Assembly (NCBI GenBank): GCA_002772455.1
Contig: PCSQ01000101.1
Span: 1-5,202, forward strand
DNA length: 5,202 nt
Direction of reading: 5' to 3'
From: Candidatus Beckwithbacteria bacterium CG23_combo_of_CG06-09_8_20_14_all_47_9
Lineage (GTDB): Bacteria; Patescibacteriota; Microgenomatia; UBA1400; CG1-02-47-37
Below the pieces are notes generated by a model. The model was not told where the DNA came from and ran no database searches. It saw only the letters and a list, made by a program, of their open reading frames with translations. This document shows positions 1-4,694 of the stretch, one piece after another. The stretch's first letter is position 1. Each line of letters starts with the position of its first letter. A program made the position numbers and the translations under genes.

Positions 1-56
1 TGCTTCATAATAAATTAATTCTAACATCCATTAAAGAAAAACGCAAAAATTTTAAC

Positions 57-68
57 GAACTTTAGTTC
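57..68. promoter_or_regulatory. short inverted repeat upstream of the first gene
   Basis: GAACT and AGTTC arms separated by two bases form a small palindrome 30 bp before the start codon at 99. It lies between a weak -35-like stretch (TTTTAA, 50-55) and a possible -10 (TAACAT, 73-78; 4 of 6 matches). It could be an operator, but arms this short arise easily by chance in AT-rich DNA. Confidence 0.2.
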
Positions 69-98
69 AGTCTAACATACTTTTATCTGGAGGTTCAT

Positions 99-299
99 AT
101 GGGAAATCAAACCAAAGTAAACTACTGGATGATTTCAACAATAATTTTTGCCGCTCTTTTTTTAGGAATGGCAGGAATGTATTTATTCAACATTCAGAAT
201 GAGAAAATTTTGAATCAAAAACAGATAGACCAGCAGTCGCAAACCGATAACTTTATGGGAGCGAGCTTGCTTTTACCGGTAATGCTTCACGAACAGTAG
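99..299 (+). CDS. small membrane-anchored protein of unknown function, possibly truncated by a frameshift
   Basis: This is a 66-residue reading frame. The ATG at 99 is supported by a strong Shine-Dalgarno, GGAGG at 89-93, five bases upstream. Residues about 9-31 form a single hydrophobic helix beginning WMISTIIFAALFLG, preceded by a short tail with a lysine. This fits a signal anchor with the remainder outside the membrane. Residues 32-52 are polar and rich in Q, N and K, like a linker. The last 14 residues (from about GASLLLP) look unlike the rest. The -1 frame from 251 to 400 reads instead as a plausible soluble domain, so the native protein may have been about 100 residues. I do not recognise a family. 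Function is unknown; a cell-envelope location is inferred from the helix. Confidence 0.5.
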   Translation: MGNQTKVNYWMISTIIFAALFLGMAGMYLFNIQNEKILNQKQIDQQSQTDNFMGASLLLPVMLHEQ

Positions 300-400
300 A
301 CGACCCATTTCCTCTAAAAGAATATGAAATTAAAGTGAGTAAGAATCAAGGGAATTTTGGATTGGTGGAATCAGAAATGACGAAAGTACGGTACACTTAA
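251..400 (+). pseudogene. probable -1 frame continuation of the gene at 99
   Basis: The frame opens after a TAA at 248-250 and closes at TAA 398-400. It encodes about 49 residues, including ELAFTGNASRTVDDPF and LKEYEIKVSKNQGNFGLVES. The alternating polar and hydrophobic pattern resembles a beta-strand-rich domain. It has no start codon or ribosome site of its own, and it overlaps the last ~16 codons of the upstream frame. I therefore read it as the displaced C-terminal part of the membrane-anchored protein, after a one-base change between about 251 and 299. I see no slippery heptamer in the upstream frame that would suggest programmed shifting. A sequencing or assembly error is equally possible. 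Confidence 0.4.
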
Positions 401-414
401 GAAAGAATCAAAAA

Positions 415-426
415 TCGCGCGCGCGA
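415..426. repeat. (CG)5 alternating palindrome
   Basis: TCGCGCGCGCGA is a perfect 12-bp palindrome made of alternating CG, set in an otherwise AT-leaning gap (401-449). It sits 15 bases after the stop at 400. It is not followed by a U-run, so it is not a standard intrinsic terminator. Confidence 0.4.
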
Positions 427-449
427 AACATAAGCGAGGCCGGAAAGAG

Positions 450-458
450 TGCTATAAT
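450..458 (+). promoter_or_regulatory. extended -10 promoter of the HEPN-MNT module
   Basis: TGCTATAAT is an extended -10 with a perfect TATAAT at 453-458. No clear -35 lies 16-18 bases upstream, which is tolerated when the TGn extension is present. Transcription would begin near 464-466, only two to four bases before the ATG at 468. That ATG has no Shine-Dalgarno, so the transcript would be nearly leaderless. Confidence 0.6.
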
Positions 459-467
459 CATTCCAAT

Positions 468-678
468 ATGGCGCCGGATGATATTATAGTGTTTTGGAAA
501 GCCTCGGCTGAAGATGACTGGGAGACGGCCGAAGCGATTGCCGTCGCCAAAAAGTACCCCCAAGCGTTATTTTTCTTGCCGATCCATGAACTTGTCAAAC
601 TCGCGCATCAGGCGGCGCTCGCTTAAGTGGTTGGCATCTGCCAAGGAACTTTTCCAATGGCTCAAAAATCAATACTAG
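468..678 (+). pseudogene. remnant of a HEPN-domain toxin gene (HepT-like), internally deleted and frame-broken
   Basis: The open frame from ATG 468 to TAA 624-626 gives only 52 residues; HEPN proteins are usually about 110-140. Residues about 10-33 (WKASAEDDWETAEAIA, then YPQALFF) match the usual HEPN N-terminal helix pair. The frame then jumps to PIHELVKLAHQAAL, which resembles the mid-domain segment of the family, so roughly 20 residues of the second helix seem missing. A typical HEPN C-terminal helix, KWLASAKELFQWLKNQY, follows in the next frame (625-678, TAG), with perhaps 60 residues lost before it. The RX4-6H RNase motif is absent from both parts. The C-terminal remnant overlaps the MNT start by 22 bases, as expected for a former HEPN-MNT operon. 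Product, if made, is very unlikely to be an active RNase. Deletion sizes are estimates from family memory. Confidence 0.7.
643..647 (+). promoter_or_regulatory. ribosome binding site that fixes the MNT start
   Basis: AAGGA lies nine bases before the ATG at 657. The alternative GTG at 627 has no such site and would add ten residues unlike the family. The site lies inside the HEPN C-terminal remnant, implying former translational coupling. Confidence 0.65.
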
Positions 679-986
679 CGGATACTCCTGAAAATTTGAT
701 TAAGAAGTACCGGCTCGTGCTGGCGGAAGCGGGTATTCCGGTGGATAAAATTATTCTTTTTGGCTCATACGCCAAGGGAACTTCCAAATCATGGAGCGAT
801 GTTGACGTCTGTGTGGTTTCTCCGTTATTCGGCAAAAACGGCTATGACGAAAGAGTCCGTCTCATGAAGCTGGCGAGCGGGATTGACGATATGATCGAAC
901 CGCATCCTTACAATGCTAAAGACCTGGCCGATCCGTGGGACCCGCTGGCGTACGAAATCCGGACCAATGGCCGGGTTATTATTTGA
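657..986 (+). CDS. MNT-type minimal nucleotidyltransferase, antitoxin of a HEPN-MNT pair
   Basis: The 109-residue protein is full length for the family. It carries the Pol-beta nucleotidyltransferase signature: FGSYAKG at 35-41, followed by SDVDV with the metal-binding pair D48 and D50. A possible third acidic residue is E81 in IEPHPY. The C-terminal segment DPLAYEIRTNGRVII (95-109) is typical of MNT proteins partnered with HEPN toxins. In studied HepT-MntA pairs the MNT protein neutralises the HEPN RNase by adding AMP to it from ATP. That role is family knowledge and assumes a partner. Here the adjacent HEPN gene is broken while the catalytic motif is intact, so the enzyme is either an orphan, acts on another HEPN protein, or has simply decayed more slowly. 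It is probably co-transcribed from the promoter at 450-458. Cytoplasmic. Confidence 0.85.
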   Translation: MAQKSILADTPENLIKKYRLVLAEAGIPVDKIILFGSYAKGTSKSWSDVDVCVVSPLFGKNGYDERVRLMKLASGIDDMIEPHPYNAKDLADPWDPLAYEIRTNGRVII

Positions 987-1009
987 CAGGTCCATAAATA
1001 AATGTCTTC

Positions 1010-1041
1010 TTGACAATTTCAGAATTTCTGATATTCTGAAA
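1010..1041 (+). promoter_or_regulatory. promoter and palindromic operator of the AbrB-PIN operon
   Basis: TTGACA (1010-1015), a 16-bp spacer and TATTCT (1032-1037) with a TGA extension at 1029-1031 form a good sigma-70-type promoter. A perfect 9-bp inverted repeat, TTTCAGAAT (1017-1025) and ATTCTGAAA (1033-1041), fills the spacer and covers most of the -10. Bound protein there would block polymerase, as in the autoregulation known for VapB-type antitoxins. The predicted start of transcription falls at or next to the A of the ATG at 1044, so the mRNA should be leaderless. Confidence 0.7.
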
Positions 1042-1043
1042 AT

Positions 1044-1304
1044 ATGATTTACACCGCGGTTATCCGGCAAAGAGGCCAGTTGACCATTCCCGATCAAGTC
1101 AGAGACATGTTGACTTGGTTACGGGAAGGTTCGGTGGTGGGAATTGATATTGATAGAGAAGAAGTGAGAATTAAGCCTCATTCTAAAGTGACAAAAAATA
1201 TTGACTGGGACGGATTTTTTTTGAAAGTTCAGCTAGCCAGATCATTCAAGGGTAAAAGAGGCAACCTGTCTTCGATAGTGGCCGGGGACAGAGAGGATCA
1301 TTAG
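1044..1304 (+). CDS. AbrB/SpoVT-fold antitoxin (VapB-like)
   Basis: The product is 86 residues. Residues 3-45 form the swapped-hairpin AbrB DNA-binding domain, with the hallmark RQRGQLTIPDQVRDML (8-23), a glycine turn (REGSVVGID) and a closing strand EEVRIKP. Residues about 50-86, including DWDGFFLKVQLARSFKGKRG, form the tail that in VapB-type antitoxins lies across the PIN toxin's active site. The protein should neutralise the PIN RNase made from the next gene and bind the inverted repeat at 1017-1041 to repress its own operon. The ATG at 1044 is the only reasonable start. It has no Shine-Dalgarno but sits at the expected first base of the transcript. The toxin start follows one base after the stop. 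Family role is established; specific pairing is inferred from adjacency. Confidence 0.85.
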   Translation: MIYTAVIRQRGQLTIPDQVRDMLTWLREGSVVGIDIDREEVRIKPHSKVTKNIDWDGFFLKVQLARSFKGKRGNLSSIVAGDREDH

Positions 1305-1305
1305 T

Positions 1306-1731
1306 GTGGGCCGAAAAATAAAATTGGTAGTCGATTCATCGGTGATGGTGAAATGGGTCAACAGCCAAGAGGAAAAATATTTGGACCAGGCTGATAAACT
1401 AGCCGCCGATTGCCAAAAAGGAAAAGTCAGATTACTGGCGCCGGAGTTGGCAAAATACGAGGTCGGCAACGCGATCTGGAAAAAGGGACTGGAATTGCCC
1501 ATGGCAAAAGCTTCATTGGCGACAATTTATGCCGGTCCGGTGGAATTTGTCAGGCAAGATGAGTCTCAGGCGATGAGAACGATGGCCATCGCTCTCGATC
1601 AGAAAATTACTTTTTACGATGCTTCGTTTCTAAGTTTGGCGGAAAACGTTAAGGCAATATTAGTTACCGCCAACCCCAAACACCAAAAAACTTTATCCGG
1701 GGTTAAAGTCATCAACTTGAAAGATTATTAG
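1306..1731 (+). CDS. PIN-domain RNase toxin (VapC-like) with Asn at the fourth acidic position
   Basis: The 141-residue protein has a full-length PIN fold. Catalytic acidic residues are visible: D10 in VVDSSV, E52 in AKYEVGNAIW and D105 in TFYDASFLSLAE. The closing motif, usually TAD followed by K, reads VTANPK here, so the fourth acidic residue is N123. Many active VapC proteins need only three of the four, so activity is uncertain rather than lost. The expected activity is Mg-dependent endoribonuclease cleavage of tRNA or rRNA, restrained by the antitoxin encoded just upstream. The start is GTG at 1306, one base after the antitoxin stop, with GAGAGGA at 1291-1297 eight bases upstream. This tight arrangement supports coupled translation. 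No terminator is visible before the next promoter at 1737. Confidence 0.85.
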   Translation: MGRKIKLVVDSSVMVKWVNSQEEKYLDQADKLAADCQKGKVRLLAPELAKYEVGNAIWKKGLELPMAKASLATIYAGPVEFVRQDESQAMRTMAIALDQKITFYDASFLSLAENVKAILVTANPKHQKTLSGVKVINLKDY

Positions 1732-1736
1732 ACCGC

Positions 1737-1766
1737 TTGACACCCCGGCACTGTTTCTGTTAAGAT
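1737..1766 (+). promoter_or_regulatory. strong promoter of the tRNA-Ala-23S rRNA unit
   Basis: A perfect TTGACA (1737-1742) is followed after 18 bp by TAAGAT (1761-1766), with a TGT extended -10 at 1758-1760. It starts five bases after the PIN stop codon and is the nearest promoter to the stable RNA genes. This shows that the tRNA-Ala and 23S can be transcribed without an upstream 16S gene. Transcription should begin near 1773. Confidence 0.7.
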
Positions 1767-1770
1767 ACTC

Positions 1771-1871
1771 TTTGTCTTTCAGGAGACAAAAACTTAATGA
1801 TAAACCGATTACCACAAAACCACTTTCTCCAGACGGGGTAGGGCTGTCTTTCATTTAAGTTTTTCGGTCTT
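1771..1871 (+). promoter_or_regulatory. leader of the rRNA transcript, with a 5' hairpin
   Basis: About 100 bases separate the promoter from tRNA-Ala. TTTGTCT (1771-1777) and AGACAAA (1784-1790) form a 7-bp hairpin with a six-base loop at the very start of the transcript. It has no downstream U-run and is unlikely to be a terminator. The rest shows no strong structure. TGTCTTTCATTTAA at 1845-1858 is only distantly boxA-like. A 14-codon ATG frame at 1797 is probably chance. Confidence 0.4.
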
Positions 1872-1946
1872 GGGCCAGTAGCTTTAGCTGGCTAGAGCAC
1901 TGCATTTGCAATGCAGGGGTCAGCGGTTCGAATCCGCTCTGGTCCA
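1872..1946 (+). tRNA. tRNA-Ala (anticodon UGC)
   Basis: The 75-nt cloverleaf is complete. The acceptor stem pairs GGGCCAG with CTGGTCC and contains a G3:U70 wobble, the alanine identity element. The D stem pairs GCTT with GAGC, the anticodon stem CTGCA with TGCAG and the T stem AGCGG with CCGCT. The anticodon TGC is at 1907-1909, flanked by TT and AA, and the T loop is TTCGAAT. The discriminator base is A1946. CCA is not encoded (CAC follows), so it must be added by the CCA-adding enzyme. tRNA-Ala is a common spacer tRNA between 16S and 23S genes; here it lies 48 bases before the 23S with no 16S in front of it. Confidence 0.97.
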
Positions 1947-1960
1947 CACTATTGTCTTTG

Positions 1961-1972
1961 GCTCTTTGAAAA
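1961..1972 (+). promoter_or_regulatory. boxA antitermination element before the 23S rRNA
   Basis: GCTCTTTGAAAA closely matches the boxA sequences found in rRNA leaders and spacers, which are bound as RNA by NusB-NusE to keep polymerase from terminating early. It lies between the tRNA and the 23S 5' end, about 22 bases before the latter. Confidence 0.6.
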
Positions 1973-1994
1973 GTGAAGAGAATTGAGGTCTTTA

Positions 1995-3962
1995 GGTCTA
2001 ATTGAATTAAAGCAATCGGTGGATACCTTGGATGGATTAGCCGACGAAGGACGCGCCAGACTGCGAAAAAGATCGGGGAGCTGTCAAGAAGCATTGATCC
2101 GGTCGTGTCCGAATGGGGAAACCCCCCCGATTGAAACATCGGGGACTACGACGCAAGTCGTGGGGGGAACTTGCCCAACTGAAATATCTAAGTAGGCAAA
2201 GGAAAAGAAATTAACAAAGATGCCGTCAGTAGCGACGAGCGAAAGCGGCGTAGGCCCAAACCATGTATTTATATGTGGGGTTGTAGGACTCCTATCCGGG
2301 AATTTTTTGATAGCTGAATCCAGCGGAATCTGGAACCAAAGAAAGTGAAAGTCTTGTAAGTGAAATTGAAAAATTTTCTGGGAGATTCCTGAGTAATACG
2401 AGAGACGGCAAACTCCTGTATGAAACCGGGGCGACCACGCTCCAAGGCTAAATACTAGTCCATACCGATAGTGAACGAGTACCGCGAGGGAAAGGTGAAA
2501 AGAAGGGCGAAACGCCCTATGAAAGAGAACTTGAAACCGATTGCTAACAAGCAGACAGAGGGCCGATGACGCAAGTCTATCGCGCCTGATGTCGTGCCTA
2601 TTGAAGAATGAGCCGGTGAGTCTTTATTAACTGCCAGTTTAATCCGTTTTTAGCGGGGAAGGCGTAGCGAAAGCAAGTCTTAAAAGGGCGATTAGCAGTT
2701 GATAGAGGACCCGAAACCGGGTGATCTATCCTTGAGCAGGGTGAATTCCGACGAAAGTCGGGAGGAGGCCCGCACCCGTTAGTGTTACAAAACTATGGGA
2801 TGACTTGAGGTTAGAGGTAATATGCCAATCGAACCCGGAGATAGCTGGTTCTCCCCGAAATATATTTAGGTATAGCCTTGCCATTTACTCCAGGGGTAAA
2901 GCACTGGATGGATATTAAGAGCTTGCTTTTGGTATCCAACCAAACTAAGAATACTGGAGGAATTATTGGCAGGAGTCAGTGTCTGGGGGCTAAGCTCCAG
3001 AGGCAAAAGGGTAACATCCCAGATCTTCAGCTAAGGTCTCTAAATAACCGCTAAGTTTTTAAGGAAGTCATCGTCCTTAGACAGCCAGGAGGTCGGCTCA
3101 GAAGCAGCCATCCTTGAAAGAAAGCGTAACAGCTCACTGGTTGACGGAAGATGGCGCCGAAAATTCATCGAGGATAAGTGGTTTACCGAAGCTAAGAATT
3201 CCCCGACGTAAGTCGTGGGTCTGGTAGGGGAGCGTTAATAACGCGGTGAAGGGCCGATGTAAATCGTGCCTGGAGTATTATTAAGTGAGAATGCCGGCAT
3301 AAGTAGCGTTTGGAGGTAAGAATCCTCCATGCCGAATGTCCAAGGTTTCCTACACAACGTTCGTCGATGTAGGGTGAGTCGATCCTAAGGCAAGTCCCGC
3401 TTTTGCGGGGGTAGTCGATGGACAACAGGTTAATATTCCTGTACCGTGATTGGTTTAATATTTAAAGGTGTGACGCCGCCGGATAGTCAGAGCGTCCTAA
3501 TGATAAGGCGTTTAAATCATCAGCCAGTGGCCATAGGAAAATCCGTGGCTGCGACGGCGAGTGATGACGGAAATTCTGCCTTCGGGCGGGAAATTCTGAC
3601 AAGTTTAGCGGCCGAGAAAAGCATCGTTAAATGAACCAGTTGCGTTCGTACCGCAAACCGACACAGGTGGACGGGTCGAGTAGACCCAGGCAAGCGGAAG
3701 AATGATGGTTAAGGAACTCGGCAAAAAAGCTGGGAGTAAGTTCGCAAGATTCCCTGCCTCGATGGCGCAAGTCATCGGGGTCACAGCCAAAGATTGCCAG
3801 TCGACTGTTTAACAAAAACACAGGTCTATGCAAAGGCGTAAGCCGAAGTATATGGGCCGAAACCTGCCCAGTGCCGGAAGGTTAATTGCGAGGGTGACCC
3901 CGACTTGTTCGGGATAGCCTTCAATCGAAGCCCCGGTGAACGGCAGCAGTAACTATAACTGT
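1995..3962 (+). rRNA. 23S ribosomal RNA, exon 1 (5' part)
   Basis: The 5' end is placed at GGTCTA (1995) by aligning CGGTGGAT at 2017-2024 with the same motif near E. coli position 22. Conserved landmarks follow in order: CCGAATGGGGAAACC (2108-2122), GGTGAAAAGAA, AGCTGGTTCTCC near 2844, and the L11/GTPase-centre segment GGCTCAGAAGCAGCCATCC (3094-3112). The last is followed by AAAGAAAGCGTAACAGCTCA. The exon ends in helix 69 at AACTATAACTGT, with T3962 equivalent to E. coli U1923. At 1968 bases it is about 45 longer than the E. coli counterpart, so no second intron fits in it. Many peripheral helices are capped by GNRA loops (for example GCAA near 2153 and GAAA near 2753). Confidence 0.96.
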
Positions 3963-3981
3963 CAACTATAGGGCAGTTGTA
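3954..3981 (+). other. P1 helix, 5' splice site and P10 guide of the group I intron
   Basis: Exon bases 3954-3962 pair with intron bases 3973-3981. The last six pairs are AACTGT with GCAGTT and include the required U-G wobble at the cleavage site (T3962 with G3973). The intervening CTATAGG (3966-3972) pairs with the first seven bases of exon 2, TCTATGG (4695-4701), to form P10. P1 and P10 independently place the splice sites after 3962 and after 4694. Confidence 0.8.
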
Positions 3982-3984
3982 AAA

Positions 3985-4635
3985 TTTGGCTATATGCTGG
4001 AATCCCTGTTCTGAAAAAGATGAAGAATATCACACTAGAAATGGTAAAAAAGATTATGATATAAGTATGACCATTTCTGACAAAGTGTTGATTGCAGGCA
4101 ATCAGCAGGAAAGAGTTCCAAGGGACCCGGAGAATTTGCATTATTATTTGACTGGATTCGCCGATGGAGAAGGTAGTTTTACAATTACCATCCATCGTCA
4201 CCCTGTCCGTTTTGGCTGGGTAATTGATCCAATGTTTCAAGTTTATCAGCATAAAGATAATGCGTTTATTCTCTATATTTTTAAGAAAGAGTTACAATGC
4301 GGATACGTCAGCGAAAAAGGAGGAAATCCAAGCTGTTTTGTCTATTGTGTAGATAAAATTCAGCAGTTAAAGGATATTGTTATTCCTTTTTTTGAGAAAT
4401 ATCCGCTGGTCGGAGAAAAATACGAAAATTTTTCTCTGTTCAGAGAAGTAGTAAATCGATTATCCGAAAGGAAACATTTTACCAAGCAGGGATTCACAAA
4501 AATTGTGAGACTTTGTTTTAGAATGAACAGAAACGGAAAATATCGAAGAAACTCTCTGGAAACAATTCTTGGGTCTTTGGAAAAATCCTCAGAGACTATA
4601 CGCCAAACTCCGTTAAAAACGGGGATGATATAGTC
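3985..4635 (+). ncRNA. group I ribozyme catalytic core (P3-P8), overlapping the endonuclease gene
   Basis: The pairings seen are these. P3: TTTGGC 3985-3990 with GCCAAA 4602-4607. P4: TGCTG 3995-3999 with CAGCA 4103-4107. P5: CCTGT 4005-4009 with GCAGG 4094-4098. P6: GGA 4108-4110 with TCC 4586-4588, extended by TCCAAGGG 4117-4124 with TCTTTGGA 4574-4581. P7: GACTAT 4594-4599 with ATAGTC 4630-4635. P8: CTCCGTT 4608-4614 with AACGGGG 4618-4624, closed by a three-base loop. J4/5 contains the expected adenines (4001-4002). The order P3-P4-P5-P4'-P6-P7-P3'-P8-P7' is that of group I introns. The coding insert lies in L5 and L6. Confidence 0.8.
4067..4633 (+). CDS. LAGLIDADG homing endonuclease, I-CeuI-like, single motif
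   Basis: From the ATG at 4067 the product is 188 residues; the frame is open back to a TTG at 3986 (215 residues). The motif LTGFADGEGSF (28-38) is the LAGLIDADG helix, with E35 as the metal-binding acid. Only one copy is present, so the enzyme should act as a homodimer. Downstream VIDPMFQVYQHKDN (52-65) and IPFFEKYPLVGEK (106-118) resemble the corresponding parts of I-CeuI. Q61 and K118 are likely equivalents of the I-CreI active-site Q47 and K98. The expected role is double-strand cleavage of intronless 23S genes at helix 69. I chose ATG 4067 because the upstream extension is encoded by P3, P4 and P5 and has no family likeness. No Shine-Dalgarno precedes either start. The frame covers P4', P6, P7, P3' and P8, and its TAG (4631-4633) lies in P7. 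The gene is AT-rich relative to its surroundings. Confidence 0.9.
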   Translation: MTISDKVLIAGNQQERVPRDPENLHYYLTGFADGEGSFTITIHRHPVRFGWVIDPMFQVYQHKDNAFILYIFKKELQCGYVSEKGGNPSCFVYCVDKIQQLKDIVIPFFEKYPLVGEKYENFSLFREVVNRLSERKHFTKQGFTKIVRLCFRMNRNGKYRRNSLETILGSLEKSSETIRQTPLKTGMI

Positions 4636-4639
4636 CGAT

Positions 4640-4681
4640 CTCTGCGGCGACGCAGAGGATCTCTGTTCAAGGAAAACAGAG
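4640..4681 (+). other. P9 and P9.1 hairpins of the intron
   Basis: CTCTGCG (4640-4646) and CGCAGAG (4651-4657) form a perfect 7-bp stem capped by the GNRA tetraloop GCGA; such a loop can dock into a core helix receptor. A second stem pairs CTCTGTT (4661-4667) with AACAGAG (4675-4681) around a seven-base loop. These lie after P7 and before the terminal G at 4694, as P9 elements do. Confidence 0.8.
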
Positions 4682-4694
4682 TGATAACGAAATG

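Larger units (their letters stand above)
3963..4694 (+). mobile_element. group I intron at 23S position 1923 (L1923), homing-endonuclease type
   Basis: The 732-nt insertion splits helix 69. The 5' exon ends in U and the intron ends in G (G4694), as group I splicing requires. Removing it gives AACTGT joined to TCTATGG, which has the same length as E. coli GGTCCTAAGG after AAC. It also restores the helix 69 pair A3945-T4695 (E. coli 1906-1924). The ribozyme core can be paired by eye, and the loops carry a LAGLIDADG endonuclease gene. L1923 is the insertion site of the Chlamydomonas eugametos chloroplast intron that encodes I-CeuI. The intron should self-splice with a guanosine cofactor and spread by endonuclease cutting of intronless 23S genes. 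No P2 domain is apparent. I would guess subgroup IB but cannot prove it. Confidence 0.9.

Noticed and set aside
627..656. GTG at 627 as the MNT start
   Set aside because: There is no ribosome site, and the extra ten residues do not look like the family. ATG 657 has AAGGA nine bases upstream.
825..1502. Minus-strand frames at 825-1097 and 1242-1502
   Set aside because: They are antisense shadows of the MNT, antitoxin and PIN genes, with no start signals and no recognisable protein features.
1797..1841. 14-codon ATG frame with AGGAG 11 bases upstream in the rRNA leader
   Set aside because: It is short, shows no composition bias and sits in the leader of a stable RNA transcript; it is probably chance.
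2140..3800. Repeated short hairpins with GCAA, GAAA or GTAA loops and GAC/GTC stems, considered as a dispersed repeat
   Set aside because: They are GNRA-capped peripheral rRNA helices whose stems are independent in sequence; this is ordinary rRNA structure.
1855..3833. Open frames on both strands across the tRNA and 23S region (for example minus 1855-2139, plus 1983-2195, minus 3192-3425, plus 3446-3634)
   Set aside because: All lie inside tRNA or 23S sequence that aligns with conserved rRNA landmarks; they are chance frames.
1995..3962. A second intron or intervening sequence in exon 1
   Set aside because: The length exceeds E. coli by only about 45 bases, spread over the exon; no block is large enough for an intron.
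3962..4252. Minus-strand frame inside the intron
   Set aside because: It is antisense to the endonuclease gene and to the ribozyme core; its composition reflects AT-rich sequence.
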